A DNA stretch of 64,000 nucleotides from Tubiluchus corallicola (Eukaryota; Priapulida; Priapulimorpha; Priapulimorphida; Tubiluchidae): the NCBI GenBank assembly GCA_030141605.1, contig JAQGDQ010000492.1, forward strand, positions 1 to 64,000. The letters are read 5' to 3'. The position numbers and the translations under genes were made by a program. Under the pieces are notes generated by a model. It was given only the letters and a program-made list of their open reading frames with translations. It was not told the origin of the DNA and did not search any database. Of the stretch, positions 11,231-24,119 are shown in pieces. Position 1 is the stretch's first letter. Every line of letters begins with the position of its first letter.

Positions 11231-11911
11231 TAGATAGATAGATAGATAGATATTTTATTTCTGAAAATCACATTTCCAACACAAAAATTACAAATTACAC
11301 CCGATGGTTTTATCAGCGGGCAGAGCTCAGGTAATGATTTCCAGATCGTACTAACAATTTGACTCAACATAGCTGCACAGGTATACATACAGATATACAA
11401 ATTTAGTTGTAAGCTCCATAAAGCGAAAAATAAAACTATTTACTAAGCATTTGTACACATGTATTAAACAAATATTTTACCTATATGATGATCTCCGTGA
11501 TGCGGTTATATATCCGCTAACAAAGCTATACTATTTAATTCACAAATCTTGCATACAGTCGTAAATGAAACTACCTATTGACGTTAATTCTCCATCAAAT
11601 AAATTTGCAATATTACTATAATTTAATGCGTACAGTGATCTATAAAGTGCATTTTCATGGCACTCGCACAAAAAATGCTCTTCTGTCTGAATTTCTCCAC
11701 AAAGACACAGCCTGCGCTCACGAGGTACATTTGCCCAACGACCTGTTTCTATAGCTAGATTGTGTGATGAGACCCTTATTCTTGTGATGAGTATACGTTT
11801 GTGCTCAGGTAACTCTGTCTTCCCATACATTGGATACACGGTCAAATTGGGATTTATTTCCAAATAAGTCTTGCATTTTGTACGATTAGAAACGTACATT
11901 TTAGGACCCAC
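11231..11911 (-). mobile_element. LINE 3' end: reverse transcriptase C-terminus and tail
   Basis: On the minus strand a 123-residue frame (11911 to 11540) reads ...RILITRIRVSSHNLAIETGR...RRLCLCGEIQTEEHFLCECH. The 'R.R.S.HNLAIE.GR' block followed by a C-x-C...H...C knuckle is the conserved end of many non-LTR retrotransposon polymerase proteins. The minus strand then runs through an AT-rich 3' UTR to a short (TATC)n tail at 11232-11252, typical of a LINE 3' terminus. The element is 5'-truncated: a stop interrupts the frame just upstream. Confidence 0.8.
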
Positions 11912-12860
11912 ACAAAAGCGGGTTCCTTAAAACTTGATAGTGCTGTTCTCACGTTTATCTTTACAATTTGTCACAGTTTTTATTGTAAAGAGTTTGAAAT
12001 TTCGCGTGAAGATACTTGGACGATAGCGCAGACCGTTGTGGAGCCTGATTTTCCTACTACTCAACACGGCCCTTAAATATGCTCGCTGAGTGGATCAGCC
12101 CTCAACGTCCTTACATTGTTGGAGTTAATTTTATTCCAGAAACCATAAACGCTTTTTATGATTTTTTTATAGAAACCATTAATTTTGCAAGAAATGAACA
12201 AAGAGGGCGTGTTGGATCCAAGCACATTAGCGCCTCCATTATAGTTGAATGCGTTTTGAAGTTTCGTTGGCTGTTATACCCGGTGGTTAACATTTTTGCG
12301 TCACCCTGTAGGTCCTCGTCGTTAAGTATTCATTAATTGCGCTGCGTGATGAAGCAATGAGCAAAGAGCATGTCACGGTTTACTGTTTCATTTCCTGCTA
12401 GCTACGCGCTGATTGGTCAGCTGACGCAAAGCCGGCTGCTTATTGGCTAGCGGCACTGTTAGCATGACCGCAAGCAGGTGGTTTTGCGAATTGTATTAAA
12501 TTACCTGCTTGATGAAGGAAAGTTATGGAAAATTGGGAAAACGAAGGAATGAATCACAGCAGCAATCAGGTAGTGATTGCAAAGGTAACACAGGTGAGGC
12601 GTGTATTTGTAATTTGCAGAAATACGGGTAATTAAAGGTAAGATATTCGCATAAATTGGTAAATTTTTTAAATAATTTACAATCTCAAGACTATTATTAA
12701 TGATGGGACAAACCCAAAATTAACTCTGGGTTCAAATCCAGATTGTATCATCAAAAATTACTTACTTTGTTCACCCTTTGTTTAATTTTATTTCAAAGTT
12801 TATTTAAAATTAGCATTTAATTAATTACTGTTATTTTGCAACTAACTAGAACATTGAAAC

Positions 12861-13281
12861 TATAATAGTGGTAGTACAACAGCACAGCACTGTCACATGA
12901 TAGTTTTAGTACAACAGCACTGTCACATAATAGTGGTAGTACAACAGCACTGTCACATAATAGTGGTAGTACAACAGCACTGTCACATAATAGTGGTAGT
13001 ACAACAGCACAGCACTGTCACATAATAGTGGTAGTACAACAGCACAGCACAGTCACATAATAGTGGTAGTACAACAGCACTGTCGCATAATAGTGGTAGT
13101 ACAACAGCACTGTCACATAATAGTGGTAGTACAACAGCACAACACTGACACATAATAGTGGTAGTACAACAGCACAGCACTGTCACATAATAGTGGTAGT
13201 ACAACAGCACTGTCACATAATAGTGGTAGAACAACAGCACTGTCACATAATAGTGGTAGTACAACAGCACAGCACTGCCAC
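12861..13281. repeat. 30/35-bp minisatellite
   Basis: About 13 units of 'ataatagtggtagtacaaca' plus 'gcactgtcac'. Two unit lengths are mixed: 30 bp, and 35 bp with an extra 'agcac'. The array produces open frames with repeated Tyr-Tyr-His on the minus strand that are artefacts. Confidence 0.93.
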
Positions 13282-13319
13282 AGTCTTTTCTAATTTGATC
13301 ATAATTCTAAGGCAATAAT

Positions 13320-13562
13320 TCAAGCAGCGGAGCAGCAGTAGTAGGAGCAACAACAGCAACAACAACAGCGACAACAAGAACAGCAACAGCAACAGCAACA
13401 GCAACGGCAGCAACCACGACAATATACAACAACAACAATAATAACATCAACAACAACAACAATAACAACAACAGCAACAACAACAGCGACAACAAGAACA
13501 ACAACAGTAGCAGCAACAGCAACGGCATTAACGACGACAATAACAACAACAACAGCAACGTG
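13320..13562. repeat. CAA/CAG/GCA compound trinucleotide tract
   Basis: About 240 bp of impure caa, cag, cga and taa triplets. It is not coding; open frames of Val/Ala or Leu across it are artefacts. Confidence 0.88.
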
Positions 13563-14023
13563 AAATAAAGCATTTCTGTAAATATAGAACAAGTACAAGC
13601 ATGTGAATAATGGCTTCAGTCTAAACACTAATTATCACTTCTGTTTTCTTGTTGTCAACATTTGTTTAACTATTCATGAACTTGCTAACTTTGTTCGCTT
13701 CTTTGCTTTTTATTTATGCGTTTCCATAAATTATTTGTTCACCATTCATTTATTTTGCTCAATTTTATTTATTTATTAATGCTTTTTTGTATCTCACTGG
13801 AAGTCTACATAAAATTACAAACGGACAGAGATCAGAGAATAAGAAGTTGAAAATACCCATAAGAATCAAAATTAGTAATAATTATCATTTGAATAAATAA
13901 AATTTGACTTGGACACATGAATTTATAATTCAAAATTCAATAATTCAATATTCAATATTTGCAATATTGTAGTTAAATAATAATTAGTTAATTAACTTAT
14001 TGTTCATTGCTCGTAAAAAGAAA

Positions 14024-14179
<156 letters not shown>

Positions 14180-15292
14180 GATGCAATATTTGTAATTCAA
14201 AAATTGAATTTTAAGAATGAAGTGCTGTAGCTCATAGTAGAAAAACATTATAATTTATTTGTCGCTACTTATAGCTCTTGTTGGACCAGTGGCTCAGTTC
14301 AATGTCAAAATGTGTTAAGAACAAAGCAAGAACGCAAACGAATTAACATGTCACATAAAATATACAATGTAACGTAAAACCGTAATGTGTGCTTTAATGT
14401 AGGATGTGTCAAGATAGGAATAGATTTCACTACATTTTTATCTACTAACAAAAATTATTATTTATTGTATTACTATATATTTCTACTGCATGAAAATTTA
14501 AACTTTAAAAAGATTATTAGTTAAGATTAAATGACCTGAATCAACATAACGCCCAGATAACTAGGCCTCAATAAATAAAATAATAAACAAACGAAGGAAT
14601 AAATGATTTATTTATTTATTCTTTAAATAATAGTTGCTACATTTAAACTAATCTATACAATTAGATAAGCGTCACGAGTTTTAACAACATTTACTAAACG
14701 CCTCTTATTAGCTTAAATACCGTCCCACAAGACAATGATTTTAATGGCTGACTATTACAACAATTCGTTATTCAATTCAGTTCACATTTTTATTTTAGAC
14801 TTAAAATCCATATTAAGCACACAAATAACCTAAATAAAATAAGACATTAAGACTACATGTTAAAACACGAGAATTAATCTGGGCTGAGCGGTTAGTTCAA
14901 AATTTATTATAGTGTATGACCGTATGTAATTTACAACATTCTCAATGATCATATCTTCAGTTTCATTCACCAGTCGTATTTTCACAGCTCATTATCTTTT
15001 CTTTCTTTATTATTTTTAGTATTAGATTTGTATTAATTTTTAGTTTAGCACCGTCGACCAAGAATTATGACAGTTTAGTACTTACTTTTTGATTTGTTTT
15101 GTAATTACTTTTATTACTTATTATTTTTAGATTGTAATATAAATTTTAATTTTCTCTTTGTCTTTATTCACTATCTTTATTCTGATGTCACCTTCTTTGG
15201 ATGCAAAACAAGTGAAATAATTTTTGTAATCTTAATGTCAACATTGTCACTAATTATCACAATTCTTGTAACTCTGTTTTACAATCCTACAA

Positions 15293-15695
15293 TTAATTAA
15301 ATTTCGAAAGGCCTACAAAATTAGAAAGACAGGAAATGTGGTAAAGTTGCGATGCAGCCTGGATTTGAACCAGCGACCTTCTGTTTACATTGCAGACATC
15401 ATTGGTCCAGCATATCTCAAAGCAGTCCAAAGCTCATCTCAAAGTCGTCTGTAGCTTTAGGTCCAATCAAGGTTCTGTCGTCATAGAGTACGTGATCTAA
15501 CACTGAAGATACTCCGAATTTGGTTGACCAGCTACAACGGAGGAACTTTAGACTGTGTTGACCATTTGAATGTGCGATGGTCTAGTCGCTGAAGCATCTG
15601 CAATCTAAGCAGAACGTGCCTGGTTTAAATTCAGGCTGCATTCCGACTTTTTTCACATTAGCTGTCTTTCAAGTTTGTTATCAAAATTTAATTAA
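15293..15695. mobile_element. Foldback element with two tRNA-like (SINE-like) arms
   Basis: The ends are inverted copies (ttaattaaattt at 15293 and aaatttaattaa at 15684). The right arm, on the + strand, carries 'ggtctagtcg' near 15585 and 'ggtttaaattc' at 15622, resembling RNA polymerase III A and B boxes. The left arm carries 'ggttcaaatcc' on the minus strand (15361-15371). Both B-box-like sites are followed by matching 'aggctgcat' and then a pyrimidine-rich tail. This looks like two tRNA-derived SINE copies, or one palindromic MITE, arranged head to head. Confidence 0.65.
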
Positions 15696-16157
15696 TCTTG
15701 GATTTGCATAATTGTTATTTCTAACGTTACTGGCAATTTGGTGACGACAAGAAGCAACATGGAGAGTCGGTTTGTCAGCTATAGGCAAGTAAAATGTACT
15801 GCAGCTGTATAGGAGAACCACTAAGCACTTAATTACTAGCTTACGAAAATGAACTGCTTGAAAAGTTTCTTTTTACCATTAATTTTTTCATAAAAAATTA
15901 ACAACAGTTGCAACAGAAACCAAATGACAATTTGATTTCTCAGCCTGCAGTTTAGGAGAACTTTGGAGACATCAAACTTGGCTTCATAAGTCTACTGTCG
16001 TGAATTACACATGTCTTCTGCGCTCTTTTCTTTATATAGCCATGCAGCGATTATAGCCTTTACATTAGAGATAGATGGCAGCACAAGAAAATGCCAACAA
16101 ACTGCAAATGTCGATTAAAAAATTCTCTACTTTATCACAAGGTTAAGAATGAATAAG

Positions 16158-16518
16158 CCTTTTCACAGTTCCAGCGTTTGATGATGATCGTGAAAAGGTC
16201 AAAGGTTAAGTGAACTACACAACGCATTTTTGACAACGCCTCGCAGCCCAAGCTATTGTAATAGCAACAGATTTAACAGCTAGCTAGAACCTTACCTAGT
16301 TCATTTTTTCTTGTTCCCAAACAAGATCCTGCTAGTAGATCACTCTATGCACAGACTAATGCATAATTAATTAAAGCCCAAGTAAAACAACTGAAGTTGC
16401 AGACGGCTTCGCTTTTCCCACATGTCACATGACGGTTATGGTTAAGACTCATTCCTGAGGTACGCTTAACCTTTGACCTACATGAACTGCGCATGCGCAT
16501 AACGAAGCTGTGAAAAGG
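16158..16518. mobile_element. Foldback MITE-like element upstream of the Pax gene
   Basis: Inverted termini 'ccttttcacag' (16158) and 'ctgtgaaaagg' (16508) are accompanied by an inner pair 'aggtcaaaggttaag' (16196) and 'cttaacctttgacct' (16465). The two pairs are placed symmetrically, which supports one foldback unit of about 360 bp. It has no coding capacity and ends about 180 bp before the first Pax coding exon. Confidence 0.65.
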
Positions 16519-16696
16519 AAGAATTAGGGACGAGGAATTAACTGCAAGGAAAAGGGAACATTATATTAACGAGGAGCTTATGAAAGGCCCTGAGTATAAT
16601 TTTTTATGATAGTGGTTACAATGTCAGCATAACGATAATTGTTAAACTTGAAATATCTTTTGCAGATAAAACGTTTCGGAAGCCGATCTGCTGATC

Positions 16697-19087
16697 ATGC
16701 CTCACACAGGTATGCAAATTGCTATAAGATATAGAACATGAAAACTATGAAATATTTGAAATCAGAAATGGTGTTTAACTTTCTACGAAGGAGTTAAAGG
16801 AAAGGCAATAACTTAGCAATTGTGAAATTAGTCAATTTGTAGTCACATATGACTACTGATAGACTAGTTACACGTGGCTGCGACACCCCTCGTTTTTCCT
16901 AAAAATCTGCAGCAGCAGACAATGACGAAATGTATTTGTATCTTATGGCTAAACGGTTTAGAAAATGTCCTAGAATTTGCAATAAACTAGTAGCTTTCAT
17001 AGTAGCTTTGAAAGTGTGATTTTGCACCTATGTCTTTCGCTTACTATTAGATTATATTGCAAAGAAGTTTTCCTTTTATATTCTCAAAATATAATAATGA
17101 AGCAATGAGTTTCTTGAATACAACTCAAATAGATCTAATAGGAGAATCAAGATAGTTTTTAGAATCAGTGTGAGCGGTGGCAGCAGTATTTATTGTTGAT
17201 ATAGTTCATTGGCTTAAACAAAATCTGAAGTTAATTTCGCTTTACCATTTTACATCAAATATTAATGGGTTTTACAAGCGTTGCCCAGTGACTATTTATC
17301 TAAGGTTAATGTCAACTTATTGCTCATCCAAAGTCAAGGTCTAGTTACTATTCGTGACAACCTACAGGTCAAGCGGGGGTCAATCAACTAGGTGGTGTGT
17401 TCGTCAACGGCCGGCCACTGCCCGAGTACATTCGGCGCCGCATAGTGGAGCTAGCATCGATGGGTGTGAGACCATGTGACATTTCACGCCAACTGCTTGT
17501 CTCACATGGATGTGTGAGTAAGATCCTCACGAGATATTATGAGACGGGTTCGATTAAGCCAGGAGCGATTGGGGGCAGCAAGCCCAAGGTGCGGGTAAAT
17601 ATCCTTTTTCTTTCTCAATTATATGGCTACGTCTACCTGTCAAAATCTATCCTCTTTTCTGAATTTGTCTCTGTTGTCTGTCTCCCTCTTTCTTTTCCCT
17701 TCTCTCTCTCTCTCTCTCTCTTTCTATCTATCTACCAGTCCGTTTAACTATTTATAGATTTATAGTTCTTTCTTTTATCACCCTGTCTCTGTCGATCTGT
17801 TTGTCTCTTGTTTTTTTTGGTTGTTCGTCCGTCTATCTTTCTCTCCGTTTGTCACCTGAATCTTGTTATCCTTTTTATCGTTTGCTAACTTTATCTGAGA
17901 GTAAGCTCTCCAGACGCAATTAAGCTTAGTTTAACTTCATTTATTTATTTGACAAAACAGCCTCGAGCTGAGTGCGTGAAACATTTTTTATGTATATAAA
18001 TTGTCTAAGTAAGTGGGAGTAAAACTTGAAGGTAGCAATTTGCCGTCTTAATAAGAACAGACTGTTCAGTGTGAGTAAACAGGCTCAAAGTAACTAAACT
18101 GGTTCTGTGGGATTCTGCGCTTCGTAACAACGACAACGACAGTGATAGTGGCAACCACAACATGACAACGCTTTAAGACATTGGCAACGACAACGTGACA
18201 ACGACAATGTCCAATGACAACGACAATGACAACTACAACGACAACGGCAAAAAAAACAACAACTGAACCTGGTGATGGTGGTGGTGTTGGTGGTGGAAGT
18301 AGTGGTAGAAGTAGACTTGCTACTGCTACTGCTGCTGCTGCTGCTGCTGCTACTACTACTACTACTATTACTACTACTACTGCTAGGTCTATTACTACTG
18401 TTGCTGCTGCTGCTGCTGCTGCTGCTACCACTACTTACCACTACCATTTAATATTATTAATAAATTTTTCTGGGCACCTGTAAAACGAACAACAAAGCAA
18501 ATTAAAATATACAGTCAAAATACATACACATACAAACTGCAAAACCAATTGACAATAACGAAAGCAGAAAGAGAAGCCAATCATTGCTCGTTGACACGTG
18601 ACACAAGTGAACATAAACATTCTTAATTTTAAATTTTAAAATGTTTTTCTAGGTAGCAACGCCTCTGGTAGTCAGAAAGATTTTACAGTTAAAACAGGAG
18701 AATCCGACCATCTTCGCATGGGAAATTAGAGACATCCTCCTCCTCCAGCGTGTCTGCGATGAACAGACAATTCCCAGTGTCTCCTCTATCAACCGGATCC
18801 TCCGCAACAGCACCAGCCTGTTGAATCAGCTCCAGAACAGGGCAACCTTGTTTCCGTATCCTGTTCCTGTTTTTCCAGTTTCTTTGGATCGGTTGTGCCA
18901 CGTTCAATTTTCTCCGCACCTGTTTCCACAAAACATAGACGGTTTGGTAGTGCTTCAAGAAGCCGACCACAAGATGGCGTCACATAATGTTAAGTTCTCG
19001 TTTAATGCTGATGACGTACACAAAGTGAAGAAAACAGGTCCTAGCGAATCTGAACGAGATGAGGAAACTTTAGGCAAAGCAGCATGA
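16697..19087 (+). CDS. Poxn: Pox neuro-type Pax transcription factor (three coding exons)
   Basis: Coding exons are 16697-16709 (MPHT plus one base), 17368-17588 and 18653-19087. The first junction is phase 1 and restores [14 protein letters not shown]; the second is phase 0 and restores GGSKPK-VATP. The protein has about 222 residues. A full paired domain covers residues 5 to about 135, with [20 protein letters not shown] and AWEIRD...[13 protein letters not shown]. The start, the [15 protein letters not shown] stretch and QQRVCD-like LLQRVCD match the Pox neuro class better than Pax2/5/8, Pax6 or Pax1/9. No homeodomain follows, as in Poxn; the C-terminal 85 residues are short and not recognised. 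Poxn proteins are DNA-binding regulators of sense-organ and neural fate. The donor at 17589 (gtgcgg) could be replaced by one 6 bp later. Further exons are possible. Confidence 0.88.
17698..17735. repeat. (CT)n tract in Pax intron 2
   Basis: A short pyrimidine dinucleotide run inside the second intron, with TCTA units after it. Confidence 0.85.
18125..18428. repeat. Compound GACAAC / GGT / GCT / ACT repeats in Pax intron 2
   Basis: Impure hexa- and trinucleotide runs: gacaacgacaac, then ggtggt, then gctgct and actact. They lie 225 bp before the third coding exon. Open frames on both strands are repeat artefacts. Confidence 0.9.
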
Positions 19088-20111
19088 AAATTAAATTAAA
19101 ATTGTAAAAAAATGGTCGCTTCATTAATGTTGTTTATTATTTAAGAGTTCATCTAAACAACAAGTGTAGTTAAAAAACATACTGCTGTGAAAAAGAGACA
19201 TTACGTTACTAGGAAGTTTGTTGTGTTGTGACTATAATTACAAATAACTTGAGCGAGAATCAAGTCATGTTTTAATAAAAAGCGTCTAATTAGGGCAATC
19301 AAGCAAACATTTAAGAAGAAATATGTACCAAACTGGAAATTAATATTTCCTGTTAAGCAAAAATGATGATAGAACCAATATCGTAATTATAAAATACTGC
19401 ATATTTAAACGCGAATTAAGTCAGAAATTCCAAGAATGCCTTAATTTGCTTTTGCAAAATTTCGAATCTGTTCGCATATATTAGCTATCGAAATAGGAAG
19501 GCATTGTAAGCCAGAAAGCTTCCTGTTAATCAACGTTAATGTGCGCATTGTAAAGAATCAGCCGTCTAAAACGAGCAGCGTTTCCTAATCGGGAAAAATA
19601 TGAAGTTGATAGCGAAAAGCTTTCACTGATATTTCAAGCATTTGCCACGACTTGTTAATTACAAGTAACTTTGTGAATTATTTGTTTTTGTCTGAAGATC
19701 AAGAAGTTTATTAACTGTTTGTGATTTAATGTTTTCTATAGAAGAGGAACCTGTAAATATTTATACATTATTTTGTTAATTTTTTTATCTCTTTAAATTC
19801 CTGCCAATGCATGTTGGTCTATGAGTTGTATATCGTTTTTACTTTTACTTGTGTTTGGTAGGTATGAAATCATCTCGGTGTCTTGTAAATGTTCGTCCAA
19901 TAAATTATGAAATTACGAAAGTATCAATACTTTTCCTTGATTAGCTGGCACTAACGATATCCTTAATTGAGTGTGACTGCCAGACTGTTTATGAACCACT
20001 GCAGTTTATATTTAAAAATAATTACTAATTGCTAATAATGAGTTGGTGTAAGAATGGAGAAGCTGAAAAATGTGGACTAGTCAGCGTCCCTTTTCTTTGT
20101 CATACTGACAA
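19088..20111. other. Intergenic, no gene recognised
   Basis: AT-rich DNA after the Pax stop codon. An ATTAAA near 19094 could serve as a poly(A) signal for the Pax transcript. Nothing else was recognised. Confidence 0.45.
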
Positions 20112-20279
20112 GGCTGGCAGTACGGCACGGTACGAAACAAATACCGTACTTCGTACCTGTAAAAAATACAAAACCGCAATTTCGTACCGTACCTGCAAAA
20201 TCGAATTTTACCGTAGTAGTACGATAAAATACCGTACCGTAATTCCAAGAATTTTTCCGAAAGTACCGTACTGCCAGCC
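20112..20279. mobile_element. Short foldback MITE with GGCTGGCAGTACGG termini
   Basis: The left end ggctggcagtacgg and the right end ccgtactgccagcc are perfect inverted repeats of 14 bp. The 168-bp interior is filled with further taccgtacc/ggtacg palindromic motifs. No clear target-site duplication was found. The ends resemble hAT-type MITE termini. Confidence 0.75.
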
Positions 20280-21007
20280 CTCCTACTCATTTGTCGAGAA
20301 CAAGACTAAAATCTAGTATCATGTCGAAACTTGAACTTAGTTTTTGGTTCATTTGTATTTTGCTCAGATAAGAAGGGAGAGGCGTTGAATCAAACTAAAT
20401 GTACCTAAACAGTTGTCCTCGAAAATGTTTATCATTAATATCTGTTTTCCAATTTGGTGATTTCTGTATATAGTGAATGAAACGAAAACATCGTGATGTA
20501 CTTATTTACAATTCACAAGCATATCAACTTCATAACATTCTCAATATTTCCTGTAAATACAATATAAGGTTAGGAAACGTCAGTTCGTTTTACAATTTCA
20601 ATATAATTATCATTTCTAGGAAACTCATTCCTTGTAACAGGGAGAAACTACACTCCTTCCTTTTTACTGGGTTAACTTAACGGGAAAACGGCTTTACTAC
20701 ATGGGGGAAAGAACTACATTCCCTATAGCATTTTGGGGAGAAACGTGCAACGTCTACTTGACGGCAGATCAATCTCTTAATTTCTGCCACAGTTTATGCC
20801 AAACCCTATTCATTTCATTCAACACGCATTAAGCAACTAATGAGGCGCAAAATCAAATTTTCTATTTAAATACGTACACAACGGAACTACAGAAGTACTT
20901 TATACATAATTTCGTACGTACTTCACGAGGCAAATTCTTATATTGCTACTCGGAAATTTATTTCTGACATCATTACCCGCAGTTAGTATTTATTGTTAGA
21001 AGTAAAC
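20280..21007. other. Intergenic, no gene recognised
   Basis: AT-rich DNA between the MITE and the 22-bp repeat. No conserved coding segment or RNA gene was seen. Confidence 0.45.
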
Positions 21008-21101
21008 GGCAACGGTTTGTAAGCTCCTTGGCAACGGTTTGTAAACTCCTTGGCAACGGTTTGTAAACTCCTTGGCAACGGTTTGTAAACTCCTTGGCAA
21101 T
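21008..21101. repeat. 22-bp tandem repeat, four copies
   Basis: Four nearly perfect copies of ggcaacggtttgtaaactcctt. Confidence 0.92.
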
Positions 21102-21430
21102 CAAAGTCATAATCTGGTTAATTAATTATGTAGCTGCTTCCATAACTAGTTACCAACGACAGAAAGATATCACTTTGCATGTTAGCTGGGATACGGACAG
21201 ACATTAAAATTAGAATTTAAATATTTCAAAAGATTTTTTGAGAGTTTAGATATCAAAACTCTAAGAGTTCAGATAAAAAAGTGTTTCCAGTAAACTTGAT
21301 TTTATTATTCAAGAATGAGAATAAAAATGTGCAAAAGTAATGAGTATTTCAATTTTAGTTATGAAAAAAAATTGTTCAGGTTTTTCAAGTAGTTGGTTGG
21401 AAAGAGTGTGGGATTTTAGAGAATTTATGT

Positions 21431-21926
21431 ACTGACTGACTGACGGATTCACTCACTCATTCACTCACTCACTCACTCACTCACTCACTCACTCACTCAC
21501 TCACTCACTCACTCACTCACTCACTCACTCACTCACTCACTCACTCACTCACTCACTCACTCACTCACTCACTCACTCACTCACTCACTCACTCACTCAC
21601 TCACTCACTCACTCACTCACTCACTCACTCACTCACTCACTCACTCACTCACTCACTCACTCACTCACTCACTCATTCACTCACTCACTCACTTATTTTC
21701 TTACTTACGTGCTTGCTTGCTTGTTTGCTTGCTTACTTGCTTACTTGCTTACTTGCTTACTTGCTTACTTGTTTACTTGCTTACTTGCTTACTTGCTTAC
21801 TTGCTTACTTGCTTACTTGCTTACTTGCTTACTTGCTTACTTGCTTACTTGCTTACTTGCTTACTTGCTTACTTGCTTACTTGCTTACTTGTTTACTTGT
21901 TTACTTACTTACTTACTTGCTCACTG
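21431..21926. repeat. Adjacent tetranucleotide arrays (ACTC)n and (TTGCTTAC)n
   Basis: About 250 bp of actc units is followed after a short transition by about 215 bp of alternating ttgc and ttac units. The second array is open in all three + frames as Leu/Cys/Ala/Tyr repeats, which is an artefact. Downstream, 21927-22659 shows no gene. Confidence 0.95.
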
Positions 21927-22659
21927 ACTAACTCGTCACGTAGGACATTGTCATTGTTGATGAAAATTCATATCCAAAAAAACGCACTATAGCAAATGAA
22001 CTGGCTACTTAAAAGTAATTCATTGGAAGCCACTTATTTTTTAAATTTGCACTAATGGTATTACTTGTTTATTATTCAGGATACTAATTTCAGTACACTA
22101 ATTAGACTACATGATACAAATTTTTTCTACATTGACAATGCTCTACGTAGAGCAAAATGTTTGTTAAATGAAGAAAGTTGTTCACCTACTATTACAGCTT
22201 TAAAATTTATATGTGACATATCAAACTTTATTTAAAAATACCAAAAGCACCAAACGATCTCTATGCAAACAAATGAACAGCGCACTATTATCAGGCAAAC
22301 TACTGCATCAAGGTAATTACTATTTCAACCCGGTAAATTCGATCAAGTAGCGGAACAATCAAGAAACACCTGCCCGTTGCACTCGCTTCATTAATCTAAT
22401 CTGTCACCGTTTCCGTTTCGTATTTTACGATTACCCGCGCAGGCGACGCGGGTATAATGATTTCTGGTCGTAAAAGGGTAGCAGTTTCCTAATGCAGCTC
22501 TTCTCCAGACAGTATATTCAAATCAGTGAGGCCTGCAATTTGTTTAAGACTTTAAGTACTCTAGTCAGCAAGAAAAGTATAGGTCAAATTAAAGACCCCG
22601 CTAATTGAATTTGTTGTAATATTGTTTCAATTGTAGGCCTGGATGAGTAGAATTATTAT

Positions 22660-22840
<181 letters not shown>

Positions 22841-22847
22841 TTGATAA

Positions 22848-23032
22848 TGACAATGATGATGATAACAACAGTGATGAAGAAGAAGAAGGAGACGATGAAG
22901 AAGAAGAAGGAGACGATGAAGAAGAAGAAGGAGACGATGACGACGACGACGACGACGACGACGATAATGATGGTGATGATGACGACGATGGCGATGACGA
23001 CGATAATGATGATGATGGTGATGAAGCACTCT
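22848..23032. repeat. GAT/GAA/GAC trinucleotide tract
   Basis: Impure purine-rich triplets including a threefold 'gaagaagaaggagacgat' unit. It directly follows the CA array. The stretch 23033-23767 after it has no recognised gene. Confidence 0.92.
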
Positions 23033-23767
23033 AAAATCTCTACTTATATAAAAAGTACAACAAGCTTCCATTTGCAGGAAAAATTGAGCATGGACATAAA
23101 CAGACATCAAATATAGGCTCACGTAGTGTAAAGTTGGTTAATGTCGGACAGTGAGTTTCAGGCTTTACTAAAAATGTCAAAAAAGTTTATAAACTGTCAA
23201 TTTTTCCTCTTTTTTATCTGTAAAGGAAAGGAAAAAGATGTCGTCTATAACTCGATATGACATTGTTATTATTTTTCCAAAGCGAGCCACAAGCGTTTAC
23301 AAGGACATTGTCAGGCGTTGGGCCATTTTATATATAAAGCGCACGCGAAAAACTAAAAATGCAGAAAAGTTTATGTACAATATTTTATTTGCAGTTTACA
23401 TACAGAAATCGAATTTGGGCATTTTATGCGAGAGCGAATCAACTATTTTTATAAGTTACCAGATAGATAGAATACGTTATTACACTGAAATCTGACATGC
23501 ATAATTACTTAAATGCCCTGCAATAGGTAAGCTGCGTTACAAGGTTCTATTACAAGTTATAGTAAATATTATAGTTTAGTAAAAATATTTATATTAAATT
23601 TTAATATTGAAACAACTTTTATGAGATTTCGATGTACAGCACGTATACTTTATTGTATTTCTCACTTTTCAATTCCGTTTTATCGTGTTATATTCGCTCT
23701 TATAGTATTTTTCTCTCAGTCTCTTTCATTTACTGTTTACCTTTTTTGTACAAAAAACTAAAATTTG

Positions 23768-24119
23768 ATTGACTGATTGATTCATTGATTGACTGACTGA
23801 CTGACTGACTGACTGACTGACTGACTGACTGACTGACTGACTGACTGACTGACTGACTGACTGACTGACTGACTGACTGACTGACTGACTGACTGACTGA
23901 CTGACTGACTGACTGACTGACTGACTGACTGACTGACTGACTGACTGACTGACTGACTGACTGACTGACTGACTGACTGACTGACTGACTGACTGACTGA
24001 CTGACTGACTGACTGACTGACTGACTGACTGACTGGACTACTTACTGACTGACTGACTGACTGACTGACTGACTGACTGACTGACTGACTGACTGACTGA
24101 CTGACTGACTGACTGACTA
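23768..24119. repeat. (GACT)n tetranucleotide array
   Basis: About 350 bp of gact units with one interruption near 24035 (ggactacttactg). It ends about 220 bp before the start of the CUB-EGF pseudogene. Confidence 0.97.

Noticed and set aside
17397-17747. Pax open frame running past the exon end to a stop at 17747
   Set aside because: After position 17588 the frame enters (CT)n intron DNA, and the paired domain continues only in the exon at 18653.
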